DNA of 64,000 bases, taken from NCBI RefSeq assembly GCF_900496965.1, contig NZ_UFQB01000028.1:20347-84346 (forward strand). The letters run 5' to 3'. This DNA comes from Achromobacter agilis (GTDB taxonomy: Bacteria; Pseudomonadota; Gammaproteobacteria; Burkholderiales; Burkholderiaceae_B). The position numbers and the translations under genes are program-made. The notes below the pieces were generated by a model that ran no database searches, was not told the origin of the DNA, and saw only the letters and a program-made list of their open reading frames with translations. This document shows positions 16,116 to 24,973 of this stretch, piece by piece; the first letter of the stretch is position 1, and the number at the start of each line of letters is the position of its first letter.

Positions 16116-18647
16116 ATGATGGATTTCCCTGATATGTCACGGGCCAAGCGCCCCGGTTTCTGGTCTGCCCTGCGCCTAGGTGCCAGGATGATGATGCGCG
16201 ACGCCCGTGCCGGCGAGCTGCGGCTGCTGGTGCTGGCGCTGGTCGTGGCGGTGGCCGCGGTGACCAGCGTGGGCTTCCTGGCCGACCGGGTCAGCCGGGC
16301 GCTGGAGCGCGATGCGGGGCAAATGCTGGGCGCCGATCTGGTGCTGGACGCCGACGAGCCCGTGCCGCCAGCCTTCATGGATCAGGCCCGGGAGCGCGGC
16401 CTGACCGTGTCCAGCACCTGGCAGTTCCCGTCCATGGTGGGCGCGGGCGACGGCGCGCAGCTGGCCGCGCTGAAGGCCGTCGAGCCGGGCTATCCGCTGC
16501 GCGGCGCCCTGAGGGTGACGGACGCGCCGTTCGCGCCCGATGCCGCCACGCGCGACGTCCCGCCCGAGGGCGCCGTATGGGTGGACGCGCAACTGCTGTC
16601 CCTGCTGAACCTGAAGGTTGGCGACAGTCTGAACGTGGGCGACGCGCGCCTGCGCGTCGACCGGGTGATCACCTATGAACCCGACCGCGGCATGCAGTTC
16701 GTCAACGTGGCGCCGCGGGTGTTGCTGCGGGCCAGCGATCTGCCCGCCACCGGCCTGATCGCGCCAGGCAGCCGTATCGGCTACGCCCTGCTGGTCGCCG
16801 GCCAGCCCGACGCCGTGGCCGGCTACTCGGCCTGGCTCAAGCAGAACCTGAAGCGCGGCCAGAAAGTGGCCACGCTGGAATCCGGCCGCCCAGAGGTACG
16901 CCGCACCCTGGATCGCGCGCAGCGCTTCCTGTCGCTGGTCGCGCTGCTGGCCGTGCTGATATCGGCGGTGGCGGTGGCCCTGGCGGCCGGCCGCTACATG
17001 GCGCGCCATCGCGACGGCGTGGCGGTAATGCGCTGCCTGGGGGCGGTGCAGTCGCAGGTTTCGCGCATGCTGACGCTGGAATTCACTCTGGTGGGCCTGT
17101 TTTCTTCGGCCGCGGGCTGCCTGCTGGGCTACGCCGTGCACCAGGTGCTGGTCATGCTGCTGGGGGCGGTGATCGACACCACCTTGCCCGCCCCGTCGGC
17201 CATTCCGGCCCTGCAGGGGCTCCTGACGGGCCTGCTGCTATTGCTGGGTTTCGCCCTGCCTGCGCTGGCCCAGCTGCGCCATGTGCCGCCGGCCCGGGTG
17301 TTGCGGCGCGACGCGGACGCGCTGAGCGCGCGCAGCGCTTTCGGCTACATCCTGGGCGCCGCGGGCTTCGCCCTGCTGATCTGGTGGTTCGCCGGGGACG
17401 CGAAGCTGGGCTCCGTCGTGGCGGGCGGCTTCCTGGGCGCGTTCGCGGTATTCGCGCTGGTGGCCTGGCTGTGCATTCTGGGCCTGGCGCGCGTGCGCAG
17501 GCTGGCCGCGGGCCTGCCCGCGCTGCGTTTCGCGCTGGCGGGCGTGGTGCGCCGGCGCGCCGCCACCATCACCCAGGTGTGCGCGCTGGCGGTGGGCCTG
17601 ATGGCGCTGCTGCTGTTGACCATGACCCGGACCGACCTGATCCAGGGTTGGCAGCGGACCTTGCCGCCCGATGCGCCCAACCGCTTTCTGATCAACGTGC
17701 AGCCCGACCAACGCCAGGCCGTAACCGACGCGCTCACCCGCGAGGGGCTGGGGCGCATCGCGCTGTCGCCCATGGTGCGCGGCCGGCTCATCGCCATCAA
17801 CGGCAAGCCCGTCGGCCCGGACGACTACGAAGAACCCCGCGCCAAGCGGCTGGTCGACCGCGAGTTCAACCTGTCCTACGGAGACGAGATGCCCTCGTCC
17901 AACCGTATCGAGCAGGGCCGCTGGCTGGCGCCCGGCTCGGCGGAGGTATCGCTGGAGTCCGGCCTGGCCAAGACCCTGGGCCTCAAGCTCGGCGACAAGA
18001 TGACGTTCGACGTGGCGGGCCAGCAGGTCGACGTGGCCGTGTCCGGCACCCGTCGGGTGGACTGGGATACGATGCAGGTCAATTTTTTCGCAATCCTGAC
18101 CCCCGCCTCGCTGGCCGACATGCCCCAAAGCTGGATCACCTCGTTTTATCTGCCGCCCGAAAAGGCGGGGGTGCTGCCCGCGCTGGTGCGAGAATTCCCC
18201 AATCTGACGGTGTTCGACGTAGGCGCCATCCTGCAGCAATTGCAGTCCGTGCTCAACGAGGTGGGCCGCGCGGTGCAGCTCCTCTTCCTGTTCACGCTGG
18301 CGGCGGGCGTGCTGGTGCTGTCGGCGGCGCTGACCGCCACGCGCGACGAGCGCATGCGGGAAGCCGCGGTGCTGCGCGCCCTGGGCGCGACCCGCAGCCA
18401 GCTGGCCCGCTCGCAGCGCATCGAATTGTGGGCCGTGGGCGGCCTGGCGGGCCTGTTGGCCGCCGCGGGCGCCACGGCGATCGCTTGGGCTTTGTCAACC
18501 CAGGTCTTCGATTTCACGATTACGCTTAGCCTCTGGCCATGGCTGGCAGGCATCGGCGCGGGCATGCTCGGCGCCTGGGCGGGCGGCGCGCTCGCCTTGC
18601 GCGGGGTATTGCGCACGCCGCCCCTGGTCACCCTCCGAGAAACCTGA
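16116..18647 (+). CDS. FtsX-like ABC transporter permease (YbbP type)
   Basis: An 843-residue inner-membrane protein with two FtsX-type permease cores. One is at about residues 265-400 (VALLAVLISAVAVALAAGRY onwards) and one at the C-terminus (about 715-835, LLFLFTLAAGVLVLSAALTA onwards). An N-terminal helix and large periplasmic MacB_PCD-like domains complete the plan. The closest named relative is YbbP, which works with the YbbA ATPase; no ATPase gene lies nearby, so it must be encoded elsewhere. The start could be 16116 or the third Met at 16134. It overlaps the globin gene by one base (TGATG). Confidence 0.85.
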   Translation: MMDFPDMSRAKRPGFWSALRLGARMMMRDARAGELRLLVLALVVAVAAVTSVGFLADRVSRALERDAGQMLGADLVLDADEPVPPAFMDQARERGLTVSSTWQFPSMVGAGDGAQLAALKAVEPGYPLRGALRVTDAPFAPDAATRDVPPEGAVWVDAQLLSLLNLKVGDSLNVGDARLRVDRVITYEPDRGMQFVNVAPRVLLRASDLPATGLIAPGSRIGYALLVAGQPDAVAGYSAWLKQNLKRGQKVATLESGRPEVRRTLDRAQRFLSLVALLAVLISAVAVALAAGRYMARHRDGVAVMRCLGAVQSQVSRMLTLEFTLVGLFSSAAGCLLGYAVHQVLVMLLGAVIDTTLPAPSAIPALQGLLTGLLLLLGFALPALAQLRHVPPARVLRRDADALSARSAFGYILGAAGFALLIWWFAGDAKLGSVVAGGFLGAFAVFALVAWLCILGLARVRRLAAGLPALRFALAGVVRRRAATITQVCALAVGLMALLLLTMTRTDLIQGWQRTLPPDAPNRFLINVQPDQRQAVTDALTREGLGRIALSPMVRGRLIAINGKPVGPDDYEEPRAKRLVDREFNLSYGDEMPSSNRIEQGRWLAPGSAEVSLESGLAKTLGLKLGDKMTFDVAGQQVDVAVSGTRRVDWDTMQVNFFAILTPASLADMPQSWITSFYLPPEKAGVLPALVREFPNLTVFDVGAILQQLQSVLNEVGRAVQLLFLFTLAAGVLVLSAALTATRDERMREAAVLRALGATRSQLARSQRIELWAVGGLAGLLAAAGATAIAWALSTQVFDFTITLSLWPWLAGIGAGMLGAWAGGALALRGVLRTPPLVTLRET

Positions 18648-19069
18648 TGACAACCCGCGTCCATTCCATTACCGAACCCGTGGAAAATTCCCGCAGCATT
18701 TTCGATCTACTCGGCGGCGAGCCCGGCGTGCGCGCCCTGGTCGACCGCTTCTATGACCTGATGGACATGGAGCCCGACCTGAAGGAACTGCGCGCCGCGC
18801 ACGGCCCCAGCCTGGACGAGGCGCGCAACAAGCTGTTCTGGTTCCTGTGCGGCTACTTCGGCGGCCCGGACCACTATATTGAACGCTTCGGCCACCCGCG
18901 GCTGCGCGCAAGGCACCTGCCGTTCTCGATCGGCGAGATCGAGCGCGACCAGTGGGTGGCCTGCATCGGGCGCGCCATGGAAGACCAGGACATCGAGCCG
19001 GCCCTGGTTGACCGGCTGCTCGAGTCGTTCTACGGCGTGGCCGATTGGATGCGCAACCGTGAAGGCTGA
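18647..19069 (+). CDS. group II truncated haemoglobin (GlbO-like)
   Basis: A 140-residue truncated globin with a 2-on-2 fold pattern: FDLLGGEPGVRALVDRFYDL (helices A-B), a Phe-Trp rich E helix (LFWFLCGYFGGPDHY), RARHLPF with the predicted proximal His, and RDQWVACIGRAM with the conserved Trp(G8) of group II proteins. It should bind heme and handle O2, NO or peroxide in the cytoplasm. Its ATG overlaps the permease stop, and its end overlaps the Kdo kinase start, so the three are translationally linked despite unrelated functions. Confidence 0.9.
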   Translation: MTTRVHSITEPVENSRSIFDLLGGEPGVRALVDRFYDLMDMEPDLKELRAAHGPSLDEARNKLFWFLCGYFGGPDHYIERFGHPRLRARHLPFSIGEIERDQWVACIGRAMEDQDIEPALVDRLLESFYGVADWMRNREG

Positions 19070-19796
19070 GGGCGACATCCGGTCGGGCGCGCGGCGCCAG
19101 GCATGGTCCGGCCCGCTGGCCGGCGCCATGCTCAGCGACGCCTCGCGGCTGTCCGAGGCCGGGCCGGAATTGTTCAACCCCGGCCACTACGGCGACCGGG
19201 CCCGTCCGGTGGACGCCGGCGGGCGACAGGCCGCCTGGTTCGTCCAGGGCCAGGGCTGGCAGGGCGTGCTGCGGCGTTACCGCCGCGGCGGCATGATCGC
19301 CCGCGTCAGCCGCGATGCCTATCTGTGGAACGGCGAAGACCGCACCCGCAGTTTCCGCGAATACCGTCTGCTGGCCGCCATGCGCGCCCAGGGCCTGGCG
19401 GTGCCCGCGCCGCTGGCTGCCGCCTACTGGCGGCAAGGGCCGATCTACCGCGCCGCCATCGTGGTCGAGCGCATTCCCGGCGTCCGGCCCCTGGCGCAGG
19501 CGCTGGCGGAACCGCTCTGGCAGGCGACGGCCGAGGCCATCGTCCGCATGCACCGGGCAGGGGTGTGGCACGCCGACCTCAACGCGTTCAACATCCTGGT
19601 CGGCAACGACGGCCAGGTCTGGCTGATCGACTTCGACCGCGGCACGCAAGGCGCCTTGTCCGAGCGCCAGCGCCAGGCCAACCTGGAACGCTTGCGCCGT
19701 TCGCTGCGCAAGGTGGCGGGAGAGGACGGAGAACGTTTCTGGCTGCGCCTGCGCGACAGCTATTGGACGGCCTGGGGCGTCGGAATCCAACCCTGA
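19059..19796 (+). CDS. kdkA: 3-deoxy-D-manno-octulosonic acid (Kdo) kinase
   Basis: A 245-residue protein-kinase-like enzyme of the KdkA family, which phosphorylates Kdo of lipid A-Kdo at O-4 at the inner membrane during LPS assembly. Kinase landmarks are VVERIPGVRPLAQAL (hinge region), WHADLNAFNILV with the catalytic Asp and Asn (about residues 170-181), and VWLIDFDRG, the DFG equivalent. I use the GTG at 19059, overlapping the globin stop; an internal ATG at 19128 is an alternative. Together with lpxO, msbA and the dnaE-linked cluster it adds to the LPS theme of the window. Confidence 0.85.
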   Translation: MKAEGDIRSGARRQAWSGPLAGAMLSDASRLSEAGPELFNPGHYGDRARPVDAGGRQAAWFVQGQGWQGVLRRYRRGGMIARVSRDAYLWNGEDRTRSFREYRLLAAMRAQGLAVPAPLAAAYWRQGPIYRAAIVVERIPGVRPLAQALAEPLWQATAEAIVRMHRAGVWHADLNAFNILVGNDGQVWLIDFDRGTQGALSERQRQANLERLRRSLRKVAGEDGERFWLRLRDSYWTAWGVGIQP

Positions 19797-19939
19797 CGAC
19801 CGCCGGGGCGCCGCGCGCGCGCCGCGGGGCCGTATTTGCGCCAACGCCCCCCAAAGTTGGGCAGGTCCTTGCTAAAAAGCTTTATCATTTCGCCTTTTGG
19901 TACTCCTGTCACATACGGCATAACGCAAGGGGGCTGGTA

Positions 19940-21043
19940 ATGAAACTACGGGCGGGTATGCGCTGGGCGCTTGGGGCGATGTTGGCCACGGCGGCGACAT
20001 CGGCGGCGGTCGCGCAGAACAAGGTCGTCAACGTCTACAACTGGGCCGAATACACGGCTCCGGACACGATTCCCGGTTTTGAAAAGGAAACCGGCATCAA
20101 GGTCCGCTATGACGTCTACGACAGCAACGACACCCTGCAGGCCAAGCTGTTGGCCGGCAAATCGGGCTATGACGTCGTTGTCCCGTCCACGCATTACGCC
20201 TCGCGCCAGATCGAAGCCGGTTTGTTCCAGAAGCTGGACAAGTCCAAGATTCCGAACTGGAAGTACCTGGATCCCGAAGTGATGGCGCTGGTCGCGTCCG
20301 TCGATCCCGGCAACGAATACGCCATTCCGTGGGGCTACGGCACCAATGGTCTGGGCTACAACGTCACCAAGGTCAAGCAGATCATGGGCGACGGCGTCGA
20401 CCTGGCCAGCTGGGACATGATCTTCAAGCCCGAGAACGCGGCCAAGCTGAAGGAATGCGGCATTTCCATGCTGGACGAGGCCGCGCAGGTGTTTCCTGCC
20501 GTGCTGAAGTATCTGGGCAAGGATCCCAACAGCACCGACGCGGACGACTACAAGGCCGCGCTGGAAGTGTTGATGAAGATCCGTCCGTATATCCGCCAGT
20601 TCAGCTCGTCGGGCTATATCGACGAGTTGGCCGTGGGCGACCTGTGCATGGTCTACGGCTTCTCCGGCGACGTCATGATCGCCCGCAAGCGCGCCCAGGA
20701 AGCCAAGAAGTCCTACGAAGTGAACTACTTCATTCCGAAGGGCGGCGCGCCGGCGTGGTTCGACCTGATGGTCATCCCGAAGGACGCTCCGCATCCCGAA
20801 GAAGCGCTGGCGTTCATCAACTACATCGAAACGCCGAAGGTGCACGCCGCCATCACCAACACCATGTTTTATCCGAACGCCAATAAAGAGGCGCGGCAGT
20901 ACGTGGTGAAGGACGTGGCCGAGAACCCCATGATTTACCCGCCGGCAGAGGTCTCCAAGACCTTGTACGTGATCAAGGCGCTGCCCTTGAACATCCAACG
21001 CTTGCAAAACCGGATGTGGTCCGAGCTGAAGTCTGGAAGATAG
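19940..21043 (+). CDS. potF: putrescine/polyamine-binding periplasmic protein
   Basis: A 367-residue binding protein of the PotF/PotD family. The signal peptide (MKLRAGMRWALGAMLATAAT, cleavage after VAQ at about residue 26) is followed by VVNVYNWAEYTAPDTIPGFE, the family hallmark. The Trp and acidic residues expected to cage the diamine are present (e.g. SSGYIDELAVGDLC, about 231-244, and the WFDLMVIPKDAPHPEEAL region, about 273-290). AAGGGGG precedes the ATG. It is first in a four-gene potFGHI operon. Confidence 0.92.
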   Translation: MKLRAGMRWALGAMLATAATSAAVAQNKVVNVYNWAEYTAPDTIPGFEKETGIKVRYDVYDSNDTLQAKLLAGKSGYDVVVPSTHYASRQIEAGLFQKLDKSKIPNWKYLDPEVMALVASVDPGNEYAIPWGYGTNGLGYNVTKVKQIMGDGVDLASWDMIFKPENAAKLKECGISMLDEAAQVFPAVLKYLGKDPNSTDADDYKAALEVLMKIRPYIRQFSSSGYIDELAVGDLCMVYGFSGDVMIARKRAQEAKKSYEVNYFIPKGGAPAWFDLMVIPKDAPHPEEALAFINYIETPKVHAAITNTMFYPNANKEARQYVVKDVAENPMIYPPAEVSKTLYVIKALPLNIQRLQNRMWSELKSGR

Positions 21044-21048
21044 TCATC

Positions 21049-22176
21049 ATGAGCGAAAGCCGTTACTCGGCGCAGCATTCGGTGGATCCGGACGAGTTCG
21101 TCCGGATCTCCGATGTCGTCAAGATCTTCGGCGATGTGGTCGCCGTCCGTTCCGTCAATCTGTCGGTCAAGCGCAACGAGATCTTCGCCCTGCTGGGCAG
21201 CTCGGGCAGCGGCAAGTCCACGCTGCTGCGCATGCTGGCGGGGTTCGAAGAGGCCACGTCGGGCCAGATCCTGCTGGACGGCGAGGACATCACCCACGTG
21301 CCGCCGTACCGGCGGCCCGTGAACATGATGTTCCAGTCCTATGCGCTGTTTCCGCACATGACGGTCGAGGCCAACGTGGCCTTCGGCCTGAAGCAGGAGG
21401 GCGTGGACCGCGCCGAAATCCATGACCGCGTGTTCGAAGCGCTGGACCTGGTGCAGATGGCCGGCTATTCGCGCCGCAAGCCCAGCCAGCTGTCGGGCGG
21501 CCAGCAGCAGCGCGTCGCCCTGGCGCGCAGCCTGGTCAAACGCCCCAAGCTGCTGCTGCTGGATGAGCCCATGTCCGCGCTGGACAAGCAGATTCGCCAG
21601 AAAACGCAGATCGAGCTCGTGAAGATCCTGGAGCAGGTCGGCGTGACCTGCATCATGGTCACCCACGACCAGGAAGAGGCCATGACCATGGCGCACCGGC
21701 TGGCTGTCATGACCGAAGGCCAGATCGTCCAGTGCGGTTCGCCCCAGGACGTCTACGCCTTCCCGAATTCCCGCTTCGTTGCCAGTTTCATCGGTTCCAC
21801 CAATATGTTCACCGGCACCATCGTGGTCGATGAGCCGGATCACGTCGCCATCGAATGCGCCGAGCTGACCCGTCCGCTCTTCGTGAACCACGGCGTGAGC
21901 GAGCCGCTGGGCATGGAGGTGCACGTCTCCATCCGTCCCGAACGGCTGGTGGTGTCGCGCGAACAGCCCGAGGGCGAGTACAACTGGGCGCATGGCATGG
22001 TCAGCCATATGGCCTGGATGGGCAGCTACGCGCTCTATCAAATCCGGCTCGATTCGGGCAAGACGGTTGAGGCCAGCGTGCCCAGCCAGCTGCTCGCCCA
22101 GATGGACGCGCCCGGCATCGACGAGGAAATCTTCGTCAGCTGGGACGCCGACAGCGCGACGGTACTGGCGTCATGA
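21049..22176 (+). CDS. potG: polyamine ABC transporter ATP-binding protein
   Basis: A 375-residue ATPase. It has Walker A GSSGSGKST (about residues 48-56), signature LSGGQQQRVALARSL and Walker B LLLLDEPMSALD, then the C-terminal TOBE domain (about 285-370) that marks PotA/PotG. The start at 21049 lies 5 bp after potF; an in-frame GTG-type start at 21016 inside potF is less likely. It overlaps potH by ATGA. It drives polyamine uptake with potF, potH and potI. Confidence 0.92.
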   Translation: MSESRYSAQHSVDPDEFVRISDVVKIFGDVVAVRSVNLSVKRNEIFALLGSSGSGKSTLLRMLAGFEEATSGQILLDGEDITHVPPYRRPVNMMFQSYALFPHMTVEANVAFGLKQEGVDRAEIHDRVFEALDLVQMAGYSRRKPSQLSGGQQQRVALARSLVKRPKLLLLDEPMSALDKQIRQKTQIELVKILEQVGVTCIMVTHDQEEAMTMAHRLAVMTEGQIVQCGSPQDVYAFPNSRFVASFIGSTNMFTGTIVVDEPDHVAIECAELTRPLFVNHGVSEPLGMEVHVSIRPERLVVSREQPEGEYNWAHGMVSHMAWMGSYALYQIRLDSGKTVEASVPSQLLAQMDAPGIDEEIFVSWDADSATVLAS

Positions 22177-23093
22177 TCCGCATTTCGCCCCGCGACTGGT
22201 TGCCGTCGGGCCGCGCGCTGGCGGTGGTGCCGCCATTCGCCTGGCTGGTGCTGTTCCTGCTGGTTCCGTTCCTGCTGGTCTTCAAGATCAGCTTCGCCGA
22301 ACTCAAGTTCGGCATCCCGCCGTATACCTCGCTGGCGGAGTTCAAGGACGAAGCGGTGCAGTTCAGCCTGCACCTGCGTGGCTACATCCTGCTGTTCACG
22401 GACAGCCTGTATTTCGCCACCTACCTGAATTCGGTGAAGATCGCCGCCGTCACCACGCTGTGCTGCGTGCTGATCGGCTATCCCATCGCGTACTACATCG
22501 CGCGCTCGTCGCCTTCGGTGCGCAACCTGCTGCTGCTGGGCGTGATCCTGCCGTTCTGGACTTCGCTGCTGCTGCGCGTGTATGCGTGGGTGGGCATCCT
22601 GCGCAACGACGGCCTGCTCAACAACCTGCTGCAGGCCCTGGGCATCATTTCCAGTCCGCTGGAGATCTACCGCACCGACGTCGCCGTCTATATCGGCATG
22701 GTCTATGCCTACCTGCCGTTTTTCATCCTGCCCCTGTATGCCACGCTGGTGAAGATGGACCTGCGCCTGCTGGAAGCGGCATACGACCTGGGCGCCAAGC
22801 CCTGGCAGGCCTTCTGGCGGATCACCGTGCCGTTGTCGCGGCAGGGCGTGATCGCGGGCGCCATGCTGGTGTTCATCCCGGCCGTGGGCGAATACGTGAT
22901 CCCGGAAATGCTGGGCGGCGCCAATACGCTCATGATGGGCCGCGTCATGTGGAACGAGTTCTTCAATAACGCGGACTGGCCCATGGCGTCGGCGGTGACT
23001 TGCGTGATGGTGCTGCTGTTGCTCCTGCCGCTGGTGTACTTCCAGTACAACCAGGTCAGGCAGCAGGAGCAAGCAGGCGGAGGCCGCAAATGA
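22173..23093 (+). CDS. potH: polyamine ABC transporter permease PotH
   Basis: A 306-residue inner-membrane permease with six predicted helices, the first at about residues 18-40 (VVPPFAWLVLFLLVPFLLVF). The EAA loop is LLEAAYDLGAKPWQAFWRIT (about 199-218). It starts in an ATGA overlap with potG and ends in an ATGA overlap with potI, so the three are tightly coupled. Confidence 0.92.
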   Translation: MIRISPRDWLPSGRALAVVPPFAWLVLFLLVPFLLVFKISFAELKFGIPPYTSLAEFKDEAVQFSLHLRGYILLFTDSLYFATYLNSVKIAAVTTLCCVLIGYPIAYYIARSSPSVRNLLLLGVILPFWTSLLLRVYAWVGILRNDGLLNNLLQALGIISSPLEIYRTDVAVYIGMVYAYLPFFILPLYATLVKMDLRLLEAAYDLGAKPWQAFWRITVPLSRQGVIAGAMLVFIPAVGEYVIPEMLGGANTLMMGRVMWNEFFNNADWPMASAVTCVMVLLLLLPLVYFQYNQVRQQEQAGGGRK

Positions 23094-23899
23094 ACGGGCC
23101 CAACAATATTTTGCGCGGCATCGTGCTGGGGCTGGGGTACTTTTTCCTGTACGTGCCCATCATCAGCCTGATGGTGTTCTCGTTCAACGAATCGCCCACC
23201 GTCACGTCCTGGACCGGGCTGTCGTTCCGCTGGTATCACTCGCTCTTTAACGACGACGCGCTGCTGCGCGCGGCCTGGCTGTCGTTCCGCATTGCCGCGA
23301 TGACCGCGACGGCCGCGGTCATCATCGGCACCTGGGCGGGGTACGTGCTGGGGCGCATGGGCCGCTTCCGCGGCTTCGCGCTGTACGTGGGCATGCTCAG
23401 CGCGCCCCTGGTCATCCCCGAGGTGGTGCTGGGCATTTCGCTGCTGCTGATGTTCGTGGAACTGCGCGGCAGCCTGGGCTGGCCCGCCGAAAACGGCATC
23501 TTCACGATCTGGGTGGGCCACGTGACCCTCTGCATGGCCTTCGTGGCGGTCATCATCCAGACGCGCATCCGCGACCTGGACCGCTCGCTGGAAGAGGCCG
23601 CCCTGGACCTGGGCGCCACGCCCATCACCGTGTTCTTCAAGATCACGCTGCCGCTCATCGCCCCGGCGCTGGCCTCGGCCTGGCTGCTGTCTTTCACGTT
23701 GTCGCTGGACGACGTCGTTCTGGCGTCGTTCCTGTCCGGCCCCAGTTCCAGCACGCTGCCGATGGAGGTTTTCTCGCGGGTGCGGCTGGGCCTGAAACCC
23801 GAGATCAACGCGCTGGCCACCCTGTTCATCCTGGCGGTGGGCACGTGCGTGATCCTGGCCAACCGCATGCAATGGCGCAAGGAGTCCGAACCCAAATGA
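23090..23899 (+). CDS. potI: polyamine ABC transporter permease PotI
   Basis: A 269-residue inner-membrane permease, the partner of PotH. The first helix is about residues 10-35 (IVLGLGYFFLYVPIISLMVF) and the EAA loop is LEEAALDLGATPITVFFKIT (about 165-184). The ATG at 23090 overlaps the potH stop, and the stop overlaps the next gene by ATGA, which carries the operon into the Spx/ArsC-like gene. Confidence 0.92.
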   Translation: MNGPNNILRGIVLGLGYFFLYVPIISLMVFSFNESPTVTSWTGLSFRWYHSLFNDDALLRAAWLSFRIAAMTATAAVIIGTWAGYVLGRMGRFRGFALYVGMLSAPLVIPEVVLGISLLLMFVELRGSLGWPAENGIFTIWVGHVTLCMAFVAVIIQTRIRDLDRSLEEAALDLGATPITVFFKITLPLIAPALASAWLLSFTLSLDDVVLASFLSGPSSSTLPMEVFSRVRLGLKPEINALATLFILAVGTCVILANRMQWRKESEPK

Positions 23900-24252
23900 A
23901 GCAAACCACCCTGTATGGCCTGAGCAAGTGCAGCACCTGCGTCAAGGCCCGCGACTGGCTGGCCGAACATGGCGTCGACCACGCCTTCGTGGACTACCGC
24001 GACAATCCAGTTCCCGCCGCTACTCTGAAATCCTGGTCGGAAGCGGTCGGCGGATGGGAAAAGCTCGTCAACCGGGCGTCCATGACCTGGCGCAACCTGC
24101 CGGACGCGCGCAAGACGGCGCACACCGATGCCCAGTGGACCGCGCTGATCGCGGAATACCCGGCGCTCGTGCGCCGCCCGGTCACGGTGACACTCGATGG
24201 CGAGGTAAGCGTTGGCTTCAGCGAAAAACGCTACGGCGAACGCTTCGCCTGA
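23896..24252 (+). CDS. Spx/MgsR/ArsC-family thioredoxin-fold protein (YffB-like)
   Basis: A 118-residue cytosolic protein of the arsenate reductase-like family. The N-terminal TLYGLSKCSTCVKARDWL has a CxxC (C12 and C15), and RRPVTV (about 95-100) is the conserved Arg-Pro loop with the cis-Pro. YffB-type relatives are small thiol proteins and true ArsC members reduce arsenate; which applies is not decidable here. Its start overlaps potI by ATGA and its end contains the start of the DNA glycosylase gene. Confidence 0.85.
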   Translation: MKQTTLYGLSKCSTCVKARDWLAEHGVDHAFVDYRDNPVPAATLKSWSEAVGGWEKLVNRASMTWRNLPDARKTAHTDAQWTALIAEYPALVRRPVTVTLDGEVSVGFSEKRYGERFA

Positions 24253-24973
24253 GGCGCCGGGGGGCGCCGGCCGCGCGCTGCCCGACACGTTCTTCGACCG
24301 CGACGCGGCCCAGCTGGCGCGCGAACTGCTGGGCAAGGTCATCCGGCATCGCGTCGGCCGCCTGTGGCTGTCGGCCCGCATCATCGAGACCGAGGCCTAC
24401 TACCTGGAAGAGAGGGGCAGCCACGCGTCGCTCGGATACACCCACAAGCGCCGCGCGCTGTTCATGGACGGCGGCACCGTCTACATGTACTACGCCCGCG
24501 GCGGGGATTCGTTGAATTTCAGCGCGGGCGGCCCCGGCAATGCCGTGTTGATCAAATCCGGCTACCCCTGGACGGATGCGCTGTCGGGCCCGGCATCGCT
24601 GGCCCGCATGCAGGAATTGAATCCCGACGCGCAAGGGCGGCCCAGGCCGCCCGCCAGCCTGTGCGCGGGCCAGACGCTGCTGTGCCGGGCGCTCGGCCTG
24701 AAAGTGCCGGACTGGGACGCGCGCCGCTTCGACCCCCGCACCCTCTACGTGGAGAACGTCGGCGAAGCTCCGCCCGCGCTGATCTGCACCACGCGCCTGG
24801 GCATTCCGCTGGGCCGGGACGAGCACCTGAGCTATCGCTTCGTGGATCCGGCCTACGCCGCCTTCTGCACGCGCAATCCGCTGCGGCGCGGGCAGCGCGC
24901 CGGGCATGACTACGTCTGGGTGGACCGGCAGGGCATCGTGCTGCCCGAAGCGCCCGAGGCCGGCGCGCGCTAG
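24212..24973 (+). CDS. mpg: 3-methyladenine DNA glycosylase (AAG/Mpg family)
   Basis: A 253-residue base-excision repair enzyme that removes alkylated purines. Family features are LARELLGKVIRH, RIIETEAY with the catalytic Glu, DRASHA-like GSHASLGYTHKRRALFM, and GTVYMYYARGG. There is no in-frame ATG before the conserved part. The TTG at 24212 follows a good GAGG, so translation most likely starts there, 41 bp inside the upstream gene. It converges on the yrbL-like gene with a 4-bp stop-to-stop overlap. Confidence 0.88.
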   Translation: MASAKNATANASPEAPGGAGRALPDTFFDRDAAQLARELLGKVIRHRVGRLWLSARIIETEAYYLEERGSHASLGYTHKRRALFMDGGTVYMYYARGGDSLNFSAGGPGNAVLIKSGYPWTDALSGPASLARMQELNPDAQGRPRPPASLCAGQTLLCRALGLKVPDWDARRFDPRTLYVENVGEAPPALICTTRLGIPLGRDEHLSYRFVDPAYAAFCTRNPLRRGQRAGHDYVWVDRQGIVLPEAPEAGAR

